In this document: piece after piece, positions 1-5,997 of the stretch
Numbering within the stretch: the stretch's first letter is position 1
Layout of the letters: the number at the start of each line of letters is the position of its first letter
Assembly: GCA_013290085.1 (NCBI GenBank)
Contig: JABCYS010000005.1
Coordinates: 1-18,568 of the forward strand
DNA length: 18,568 bases
Reading direction: 5' to 3'
DNA from: Candidatus Babelota bacterium
GTDB lineage: Bacteria; Dependentiae; Babeliae; Babeliales; JABCYS01
Translations under genes and position numbers: made by a program
Notes under the pieces: model-generated
Database searches by the model: none
Told to the model about the DNA's origin: nothing
Seen by the model: the letters and a program-made list of their open reading frames with translations, nothing else

Positions 1-1
1 A

Positions 2-1018
2 AAAGGAAAGATGGGCATGGCAGACCTTGATGAGTCAGATGACTTTATCGAAGATGTCTTCGTTGCTCGCAACCACGACAATCTTCTCTTTTTCACCAAT
101 CTTGGTCGCGTATACAGTCTTCAAGTTTTTGAAGTTCCAGAAGGATCACGTATTGCCAAGGGCCGTGCAGTTGTAAACCTGCTGCAATTAGGTGCTGGCG
201 AACAAGTGGTTAAACTTCTGTGTACCCGCGGCATGGAAAATAAATTTATCGTCATGGTTACCAAGCAAGGTACGATCAAGCGTACCGATGCTATGGATTT
301 TGCGAAAATACGTCAGACCGGTATTCGTGCGGTTACGCTGAATGAAGGTGATGAATTAGTTTCCTGCATTATCAGTGGCGGCAATGATGCTATTGTTCTT
401 GCAACTGCTCATGGTCAAGGTATCCACTTCAAGGAAGGGGAAGTTCGTTCCATGGGTCGTCAAGCTGCAGGGGTGATCGGTATCAGAATGCGTACAGATG
501 ATTACGTGATTGGTATGGAAATAATCAATGATGGTCGCGACTTACTCTTTGCGACACAACATGGCTACGGTAAACGTACCCGCATAGAAGATTTCCGTGT
601 TGCCCACCGTGGTGGTTATGGTGTGCGTACTATTCCAACTGATAAGCGCAATGGTCTTGTGATAGGTCTGGTGAAAGTTGGTGAGAACTCAAACGTTCTT
701 CTCATCGATACTGCCGGAAAAATTATTCGCCTTTCACCAACTGAGATAAGAACCATGGGTCGTCAAGCAAAAGGGGTAAGGCTCATTAGGCTTGATGAAG
801 GTCAGGTATTATCGAATGTAGTGGCATTTGATGAAGAAAATAATAATCATCATGATGAAGAATCTTCAGAAGGTTCATCGCCATCAACGACCATACCTAC
901 AACTAAGTTAGAAGGTGGTGAGCAGCAAGCGTCATTGTTTGTAGCATCAGCAAATGAGGATAATGAGCCGGATTATATCCGCCAATCATATTCTTCATTT
1001 GACAACGAAGCTCAATAA
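2..1018 (+). CDS. gyrA: DNA gyrase subunit A, C-terminal part (5' end outside window)
   Basis: The frame is open to the left edge (codons from base 2), so the ATG at 11 is internal. The visible part is the C-terminal beta-pinwheel of GyrA, which wraps DNA so that gyrase can introduce negative supercoils. About five repeats of some 48 residues are visible, each ending in a basic-glycine stretch such as MGRQAAGV, AHRGGYGV and MGRQAKGV, plus the start of a sixth. The window begins just after where the GyrA box should be, and the KGKMGMA start fits the residues that follow that box. After the last repeat there is an acidic, low-complexity tail of about 60 residues (from about 830), longer than the roughly 35-residue acidic tail of the E. 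coli protein. ParC is less likely because its CTD usually has fewer or degenerate blades. dprA follows after 18 bp. Confidence 0.93.
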   Translation, partial: KGKMGMADLDESDDFIEDVFVARNHDNLLFFTNLGRVYSLQVFEVPEGSRIAKGRAVVNLLQLGAGEQVVKLLCTRGMENKFIVMVTKQGTIKRTDAMDFAKIRQTGIRAVTLNEGDELVSCIISGGNDAIVLATAHGQGIHFKEGEVRSMGRQAAGVIGIRMRTDDYVIGMEIINDGRDLLFATQHGYGKRTRIEDFRVAHRGGYGVRTIPTDKRNGLVIGLVKVGENSNVLLIDTAGKIIRLSPTEIRTMGRQAKGVRLIRLDEGQVLSNVVAFDEENNNHHDEESSEGSSPSTTIPTTKLEGGEQQASLFVASANEDNEPDYIRQSYSSFDNEAQ

Positions 1019-1036
1019 CTACTACGGTGACTGCTG

Positions 1037-1903
1037 ATGCATCATGTGCTGCTTCATCTGAACCTTATTGAAGGTGTTGGTCCTGCTACCGTTTCACGGC
1101 TTATAAAGACGTTTGAAACCTTATCAGATCTCTATCAAGTAACTCAACCCGAACTGGTACATCAGTTCGGATTGTCTCCTGTTATGGCCGAGAAAATAGT
1201 GGTTGGGCTTTCTGATGCTCACGCACTGCATCGAGAATTGGTATTGCTAGAAAAGTATCAAATAAAAACAACCTCGGTAATGGATGATGACTATCCTTCA
1301 CTCCTTCGTGAAATTTATGCCCCCCCGATGGTACTCTACTATCAAGGAGAGTTGCCGTGGCATACCCAAAACATGCTTGCGTTTGTCGGGTCACGTAAAG
1401 CGAACGATTACGCACGGCAAGCAGTAGCCGAACTAGTGCCCCCATTAGTTGCTTTGGGTTGGGTAACAGTGAGTGGTGGTGCGCTCGGTGCTGACAGCAT
1501 GGTGCACCAAGAAACTCTTAATGCCGGCGGCAAAACAATAGCCGTTCTCGGTTCCGGCCTCCTTTGCTCGTATCCATCAGCCAACCGTTCTCTCTTTAAA
1601 TCTATCGCAGAAAGAGGAGGTGCGGTGGTGTCCTCCTTCCCTGTGGCGGCACCGCCCCAGGCTGGCAACTTCCCAGCACGGAACAGGATTATTTCTGGTC
1701 TAAGCCGTGGCTGTGTTGTGGTACAGGCGGCAGCAAAAAGTGGGGCATTGATTACCGCAAAGCATGCTCTTGAGCAAGGTAGAGATGTTTTTGCTATTCC
1801 TGGGAAAATAGATGATTCCTTGAGTGAGGGGTGCCATCAACTTATTCAGCAGGGGGCCAAGTTAGTGGGGGGAGCTGGGGATATTATCAGTGAATATCAG
1901 TAG
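1037..1903 (+). CDS. dprA: DNA processing protein DprA (Smf), short form without winged helix
   Basis: DprA binds single-stranded DNA entering the cell and loads RecA in natural transformation. Residues 5-58 form a helix-hairpin-like N-terminal region (LIEGVGPATVSRL). Residues 112-275 are the Rossmann-like core, with GSRKAN (118-123), SGGALGADSMVH (146-157, family usual SGxARGID), FPARNRIISGLS (212-223), SGALITA (235-241) and AIPG (253-256). At 288 residues it ends just after the core, so the C-terminal winged-helix (DML1-like) domain of many homologues is absent. The arginine of the usual SGxARGID motif is leucine. The start at 1037 has only a weak ribosome site (GGTGA at 1027-1031). With 18 bp to gyrA and no promoter visible, it is probably read from the gyrA transcript. 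Confidence 0.93.
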   Translation: MHHVLLHLNLIEGVGPATVSRLIKTFETLSDLYQVTQPELVHQFGLSPVMAEKIVVGLSDAHALHRELVLLEKYQIKTTSVMDDDYPSLLREIYAPPMVLYYQGELPWHTQNMLAFVGSRKANDYARQAVAELVPPLVALGWVTVSGGALGADSMVHQETLNAGGKTIAVLGSGLLCSYPSANRSLFKSIAERGGAVVSSFPVAAPPQAGNFPARNRIISGLSRGCVVVQAAAKSGALITAKHALEQGRDVFAIPGKIDDSLSEGCHQLIQQGAKLVGGAGDIISEYQ

Positions 1904-1971
1904 TCCTTGTTTCTCCTTGTCAATCCAAAGCCTTTTTAAGTTGATGGGTCTGCTTCTAATGGTTATTGGCT

Positions 1972-2000
1972 TTGCATTTTCCCCTAAACATCTATATAAT
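1972..2000 (+). promoter_or_regulatory. Candidate sigma70 promoter for rpmF
   Basis: A perfect -10 (TATAAT, 1995-2000) lies 17 bp after a weak -35 (TTGCAT, 1972-1977) in an AT-rich spacer. Transcription would start near 2007, giving a leader of about 55 nt before rpmF. Confidence 0.55.
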
Positions 2001-2061
2001 TTGAGTTCCTTTTGATTGGAAAATAAGCATTTTTTAAATTCGCTATCCGTATGGAGATTGT

Positions 2062-2328
2062 ATGCCAGTACCTAAACGTAAAAGGTCCCGTGCCCGTAGA
2101 GATTCCCGTTTTGCTAACAAAGGGCTCAAGGCTAAACCTTTTTCCGCATGTTCTAACTGCAAAGACCCTATCTTAGGCCACCAAATTTGCGCAAGCTGCG
2201 GTTATTATAAAGGCAAAAAAGTAATGACAACCAAGATTGAGCGTGCGGTCAAACGTGGTGAAGCACGCAAAGCTCAAATGGCACAACGTGCTCGTGCGCA
2301 AGAGCATGAAGAAGCGCCAAAAGAATAA
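2062..2328 (+). CDS. rpmF: 50S ribosomal protein L32 with extended C-terminal tail
   Basis: L32 is a structural protein of the large ribosomal subunit. The start MPVPKRKRSRARRD is the usual basic L32 N-terminus. A four-cysteine zinc ribbon follows at residues 30, 33, 43 and 46 (CSNC, then CASCGYY), so this is the zinc-binding form. The protein is 88 residues, against roughly 57-60 in most bacteria; the extra part is a charged helical tail rich in Lys, Arg, Ala and Glu, ending EEAPKE. The start is set by GGAG at 2053-2056. It has its own promoter upstream and a strong terminator 9 bp after the stop, so it is probably monocistronic. The plsX and fabH genes that often follow rpmF are not here. 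Confidence 0.95.
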   Translation: MPVPKRKRSRARRDSRFANKGLKAKPFSACSNCKDPILGHQICASCGYYKGKKVMTTKIERAVKRGEARKAQMAQRARAQEHEEAPKE

Positions 2329-2337
2329 TAAGTTGAA

Positions 2338-2381
2338 ATAACAAAAAAGGGATGGAAGAAAAACCATCCCTTTTTTGTTAT
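2338..2381 (+). terminator. Rho-independent terminator after rpmF
   Basis: A perfect 18-bp inverted repeat (2338-2355 with 2364-2381) has an 8-nt A-rich loop. The core GGGATGG/CCATCCC is followed by six T residues on the plus strand and preceded by six A residues, so it could work in both directions. Confidence 0.93.
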
Positions 2382-2395
2382 AACCCAAGCCTGCC

Positions 2396-2423
2396 TTGAG
2401 TTTTTGAGGTAGTGTGCTACCTT
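2396..2423 (+). promoter_or_regulatory. Weak candidate promoter for the TPR-like gene
   Basis: TTGAGT (2396-2401) and TACCTT (2418-2423) are 16 bp apart, with a TGC just before the -10 that would make it an extended -10. It lies just downstream of the rpmF terminator and 39 bp before the chosen start at 2463, the right place for a promoter of the following gene group. Confidence 0.35.
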
Positions 2424-2462
2424 TCAAGCAGATTAATTAAGTTATGTATGGAGAGCATTCGA

Positions 2463-3149
2463 ATGGTTATCAATTTTTTAACTCGTAGTTGGCAGCAGTT
2501 TTTTCAAGCAAGAGTTTTAGGCGCTGTTTTTGCTCTAGGACTCATTGGTGCTGTTGGTTATTATGGACACAGTTACCTTTCTTCATCTCGCGAGCAACAG
2601 GCGTACAAAGCATTTTCTGAAAGTCACGATTTCTTTGAACAAGCCTTAGCAAGCGACGATGGTAAGGACAAAGAAAAAACTCTTAAGCTGTGGAAGGATG
2701 TAGCGCTTGCCTTTCAAACTGGGTACACGCAAAATAAAAAAAGTACCCTTGCCCCTTACTTCTTAGCATTCCAAGCAGAAGCCCTTATCCACCAAGGTGA
2801 GTTGAATCAAGCGGTAGATGTTATGAATCAAATGCTGGGCTCGTTAAAAAAAGATTCACCATTCTTTGGGCTCTATGCAGCAAAGCGGGCTTTAATGAAA
2901 CTAGATATGCCTGATGATGCAGCAAATAAGGCTGGTCTAGAAGAACTCCTTGCTCTTGCAAATGAAGAAGTTAACCCTCATCGAGACATGGCTCTCTACT
3001 ACTTGGGCGAATACTATTGGGTTAATAACGAACGAGAAAAAGCTCATATTTCTTGGAGATATCTAGCTAACGTGGCCCAGTTTGGCAAATCCCCAACTCC
3101 TTCTCCATGGTTTGATCTTGTGAAAGCAAGGACAGAAAACACAATCTAA
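2463..3149 (+). CDS. Membrane-anchored TPR-like protein (YfgM-like architecture)
   Basis: A 228-residue protein with a short amphipathic N-terminus, one membrane helix at about residues 17-36 (VLGAVFALGLIGAVGYYGHS) and a helical, mostly soluble remainder on the outer side. The soluble part looks like degenerate tetratricopeptide pairs, for example around APYFLAFQAEALIHQGELNQ and ALYYLGEYYWVNNEREKAHI. This layout matches YfgM-type proteins, which sit beside the Sec translocon and periplasmic chaperones; that role is inference from architecture only. The start at 2463 is preferred over in-frame GTG 2412 and ATG 2448 because GGAGAG at 2450-2455 is well placed for it. gltX starts 12 bp after its stop, so the two are probably co-transcribed. 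Confidence 0.75.
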   Translation: MVINFLTRSWQQFFQARVLGAVFALGLIGAVGYYGHSYLSSSREQQAYKAFSESHDFFEQALASDDGKDKEKTLKLWKDVALAFQTGYTQNKKSTLAPYFLAFQAEALIHQGELNQAVDVMNQMLGSLKKDSPFFGLYAAKRALMKLDMPDDAANKAGLEELLALANEEVNPHRDMALYYLGEYYWVNNEREKAHISWRYLANVAQFGKSPTPSPWFDLVKARTENTI

Positions 3150-3161
3150 GAAATATTTTCT

Positions 3162-4616
3162 ATGACAAAAAATAATACCCCCTCTTCAGTGCGTGTGCGC
3201 TTTGCGCCATCACCAACCGGACATCTCCATATCGGGAGCCTCCGCACGGCGATATTCAACTGGCTTTTTGCGCGCCACCACAAAGGTTCCTTTTTATTGC
3301 GTATCGAAGATACCGATAGAGAACGGTCGAAACAGGAATACTTGGATTCCCTTCTTGAATCCTTGCGCTGGATGTCGCTAGAAAGTGATGAGCCGCTCGT
3401 GATACAGACCTCTCGGATGAAGGAACACAAAGAAGTGGTTGAGCAACTTATACGTGAAGGCAAAGCCTATCGCTGCTTCTGCAGTATTGACGAAGTTCAA
3501 GCACTCAAAGAAGAGCTGATGGCGGAAGGGAAGCTTCTTAAATACAACGGTGTTTGCCGTGATAAAAATCCTTCCGCGGAAGATCTGAAAAAACCATACG
3601 TTGTTCGTTTTAAATTACCCTACGACAAAGGTCCGATCGTTTGGGATGATTACATCCGTGATACCGTGACCTTCAATGCTGATCAGCTCGAAGACTTTAT
3701 TATAGTTCGTTCAGATGGAACACCCATGTATAACTTTGTCGTCGTTGTTGATGACGCTGCAATGAAGATAACGCACGTGATTCGTGGAGAAGATCATATC
3801 TCTAACACCCCAAAACAAATTTTGTTATACCAGGCATGTGGTTACACTCTACCACGCTTTGCCCATATTCCTCTTATTCTCGGACCATCGGGTGATCGCC
3901 TCAGTAAGCGTGATGGTGCCGTCGCTGCTCTGGATTATCGCGGGCAAGGATATCTACCCGATGCCCTGTTTAATTATTTAGTGCGGTTAGGGTGGGCGCA
4001 TGGCGATCAAGAAATTTTTTCACGTGATGAATTAGTGAGCTTCTTTACCTTAGAAGCGGTGGGCAAGAAGGGTTCAATCTTTGATCCGGTTAAGCTTGCT
4101 TGGATGAATGGCATTTATCTGAGAGATGCAAGCAATGATGCAATTTTGAATCAAATTTTACTGTATGTAGAACCACATTTAATTGAAAATCTTAAAAATT
4201 TTTCTTCTGACCAAATCCTTTCTCTTATAGCTTTATACAAGGAACGGGCGAAAACTCTTAAGGATATCGTAAGTGAATTGCTACACTTACATACGCCTGC
4301 ATACACCTTTGATGAAAAAGAAATTCATCAATTGGGAGATGCGGCAACACTCAAGAAGAATCTGGAGCAACTGATTGATTGTTTATCAAATATTTCAGTA
4401 TTTACGACTGACAATGTTTCACAGGCTATCAAACAGTTGAGCCATGACTTGGGAATCAAGTTACCCATGCTTGCGCAACCGATACGCTTAGCGTTAACCG
4501 GTACGTTAAAAAGTCCAGGGGTGTTTGATCTTCTTGCCGTGTTGAAAAAAGAGGAGAGTATTCGTCGCCTTACATCATTTTTACAATTTATCGAGGCGAT
4601 GCAACCACATATATGA
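3162..4616 (+). CDS. gltX: Glutamyl-tRNA synthetase (GluRS)
   Basis: A class I aminoacyl-tRNA synthetase that charges tRNA-Glu in the cytoplasm; the 484-residue length is usual. The ATP-site motif is HIGS at residues 23-26 within FAPSPTGHLHIGSLRTAIFNW. The KMSKS-type loop is RLSKRDG at about 246-252. YRCFCSIDE and YNGVCRD carry cysteines where many GluRS proteins have a structural zinc site. The C-terminal third is the helical anticodon-binding part and is less conserved. The start lacks a clear Shine-Dalgarno site, so translation may depend on the upstream gene 12 bp away. The tRNA-Gln(UUG) in this window would also be a substrate if the enzyme is non-discriminating with a GatCAB amidotransferase elsewhere; that is inference. 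Confidence 0.97.
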   Translation: MTKNNTPSSVRVRFAPSPTGHLHIGSLRTAIFNWLFARHHKGSFLLRIEDTDRERSKQEYLDSLLESLRWMSLESDEPLVIQTSRMKEHKEVVEQLIREGKAYRCFCSIDEVQALKEELMAEGKLLKYNGVCRDKNPSAEDLKKPYVVRFKLPYDKGPIVWDDYIRDTVTFNADQLEDFIIVRSDGTPMYNFVVVVDDAAMKITHVIRGEDHISNTPKQILLYQACGYTLPRFAHIPLILGPSGDRLSKRDGAVAALDYRGQGYLPDALFNYLVRLGWAHGDQEIFSRDELVSFFTLEAVGKKGSIFDPVKLAWMNGIYLRDASNDAILNQILLYVEPHLIENLKNFSSDQILSLIALYKERAKTLKDIVSELLHLHTPAYTFDEKEIHQLGDAATLKKNLEQLIDCLSNISVFTTDNVSQAIKQLSHDLGIKLPMLAQPIRLALTGTLKSPGVFDLLAVLKKEESIRRLTSFLQFIEAMQPHI

Positions 4617-4641
4617 TAGGGCGCGATGAGTGCCTTTATCA
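4614..4641 (+). other. Imperfect hairpin overlapping the gltX stop codon
   Basis: TGATA (4614-4618) pairs with TATCA (4637-4641), and GGCGC (4620-4624) with GTGCC (4630-4634, one G-U pair), around a 5-nt loop. There is no T tract, so it is not a normal terminator. It could be an RNA-processing or stability element between gltX and the fabD-like gene, or chance. Confidence 0.3.
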
Positions 4642-4661
4642 TCAAATGCGAGGAGCCTTAA

Positions 4662-5621
4662 ATGAAAATTGCACTATTGTTTCCCGGTTACGGAAGCCAG
4701 TTTGTTGGTATGGGAAAAGAGTTGTATGACTCATCTCGTACCGTGCAAGAATATTTTGAAGAAGCTTCCAATTGTCTTAACATGAATTTGGTTAAACTTT
4801 GTTTTGCTTCATCCGATGCAGAAATTAGTAAATTAGAACATGCATTGGTAGCAAATTTTTTAGTAAGTTCATCATTATTTGCGCTGATCAAAGAACAAGG
4901 CATTAAGCCCGATGTTGTAGTCGGTCATGATGCTGGTGAGTATGCGGCCATCTATGCCGCTGGCGGGATGAGCTTTCCTGACATGCTCTACCTTCTGCAA
5001 AAGTATGTTGGTTTTTATCAAGAAGTTCTTACCGCTACACCAACCAAGGCTATCCGCATCATCGGTTTGGAGGAAAATGTGCTTGCTACTCTGATCAAGC
5101 CGTATGTTATCGCAAAAGAACCAGCATTTATTATTATTTTTGAATCTGGGACTGAGCATATTGTTGCCGGTTATGAATCATCCATTGATCCGCTTAAAGC
5201 ACAGGCTTTACAAGTAGGCGCTAAAAAAGTTATAGATCTACCGTTTGTAGATGGACTGCATTCTTCATTAATGCAGCCAGTAGAAGAGGGTATGAGGCTG
5301 TATTCAGAAAAGGTTGATTTTAAGGATCTCAATATTCCTCTCATGGCGGGCACTGATGCAGTGCTTATGAGCACCAAAGATGAGGTTAAGGAATTACTGT
5401 TGCGCACCATAACTTCCCCTCTGGGTTGGATAGATTGTGTAAAAAAAATAGTCGATTATGATGTCATTATTCAGATAGGGCCGGGGACTGAGGTTGCTGA
5501 TAAATTGCATAAGGCCTATCCAGATAAAAAGATACTATCGATTAATAAGGAAGCAGATTTGAAAGCGCTTAAAGAGTTGGTTGCGCAACCAGAGAAAAGT
5601 GAAATTGAACCTAAAGAATAA
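4662..5621 (+). CDS. FabD-like acyltransferase homologue lacking the catalytic serine
   Basis: This 319-residue protein aligns along its length with malonyl-CoA:ACP transacylase (FabD), which normally loads malonyl onto ACP for fatty acid synthesis. Family landmarks are FPGYGSQ (7-13), GHDAGEYAA (88-96), DGLHSSLM (197-204) and IGPG near the C-terminus. The nucleophile serine of GHSLG is aspartate (codon GAT at 4929-4931, D90). The oxyanion-hole glutamine of FPGQGSQ is tyrosine (Y10). The arginine that binds the malonyl carboxylate (R117 in E. coli) aligns without gaps to Y115. The active-site histidine is kept (H200). The frame is intact, with GGAG at 4652-4655 before the ATG, and acpP follows after 25 bp. 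I infer a pseudoenzyme or an enzyme of changed chemistry, perhaps still binding ACP; ordinary FabD activity is unlikely. Confidence 0.85.
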   Translation: MKIALLFPGYGSQFVGMGKELYDSSRTVQEYFEEASNCLNMNLVKLCFASSDAEISKLEHALVANFLVSSSLFALIKEQGIKPDVVVGHDAGEYAAIYAAGGMSFPDMLYLLQKYVGFYQEVLTATPTKAIRIIGLEENVLATLIKPYVIAKEPAFIIIFESGTEHIVAGYESSIDPLKAQALQVGAKKVIDLPFVDGLHSSLMQPVEEGMRLYSEKVDFKDLNIPLMAGTDAVLMSTKDEVKELLLRTITSPLGWIDCVKKIVDYDVIIQIGPGTEVADKLHKAYPDKKILSINKEADLKALKELVAQPEKSEIEPKE

Positions 5622-5646
5622 TCACCACTTATCTAAGGAGGCCATA

Positions 5647-5898
5647 ATGGCTGGTTTTGAACAGAGTGACACAAGCTCTAAAGTTATAGATCTCATCGCA
5701 GGTGAATTGAACGTTAACAAACAAGAGATACGCCAGGAATCAACCTTTAATGACATGGGAGCTGATTCACTCGACATGGTTGAAATAATCATGAAGCTTG
5801 AAGAACAGTTTGGCATAGAAATAAGCGATGACCAAGCTGAGCGTCTCAAAACAGTAAAAGATGTTGTGACTTACGTTCAGACGCATAGAACAAAGTAA
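5647..5898 (+). CDS. acpP: Acyl carrier protein
   Basis: An 83-residue acidic four-helix protein that carries acyl chains on a 4'-phosphopantetheine arm. The attachment serine is S41 in GADSLDMVE, the standard DSL motif, followed by a usual helix II and the end DVVTYVQTHRTK. The start at 5647 is fixed by the best ribosome site in the window, TAAGGAGG at 5634-5641, 5 nt before the ATG; the same frame is open further upstream into the fabD-like gene but has no better start. It lies 25 bp after the fabD-like gene, with no fabG, fabF or fabH between or after, unlike the usual fabD-fabG-acpP-fabF order. A terminator follows. The protein looks fully functional, in contrast to its neighbour. Confidence 0.95.
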   Translation: MAGFEQSDTSSKVIDLIAGELNVNKQEIRQESTFNDMGADSLDMVEIIMKLEEQFGIEISDDQAERLKTVKDVVTYVQTHRTK

Positions 5899-5923
5899 AA
5901 AAAATTAAATTTTCTACCAAATA

Positions 5924-5955
5924 AAAGAGGGCTCGGATTACTCCGAGCCCTCTTT
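5924..5955. terminator. Bidirectional terminator between acpP and the outer-membrane protein gene
   Basis: A perfect 14-bp stem (5924-5937 with 5942-5955; core GAGGGCTCGGA) with a 4-nt loop. The A/T ends on both sides allow it to stop acpP transcripts and those of the convergent minus-strand gene, whose stop lies at 5998-6000. Confidence 0.92.
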
Positions 5956-5997
5956 AGTACTAATTGTTTAGCCCTACATAACTAAACTAACAGAGGA

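Noticed and set aside
2412..2462. Upstream GTG start for the TPR-like protein
   Set aside because: It lacks a ribosome site and overlaps the candidate -10; ATG 2463 has GGAGAG at suitable distance and the membrane helix then starts as usual.
4662..5621. Reading the fabD-like gene as a pseudogene
   Set aside because: No stop or frameshift over 319 codons, good ribosome site, family landmarks in order to the end; only chemical residues differ.
5581..5646. Longer acpP frame beginning inside the fabD-like gene
   Set aside because: TAAGGAGG at 5634-5641 fixes the start at 5647, and the extra residues are not ACP-like.
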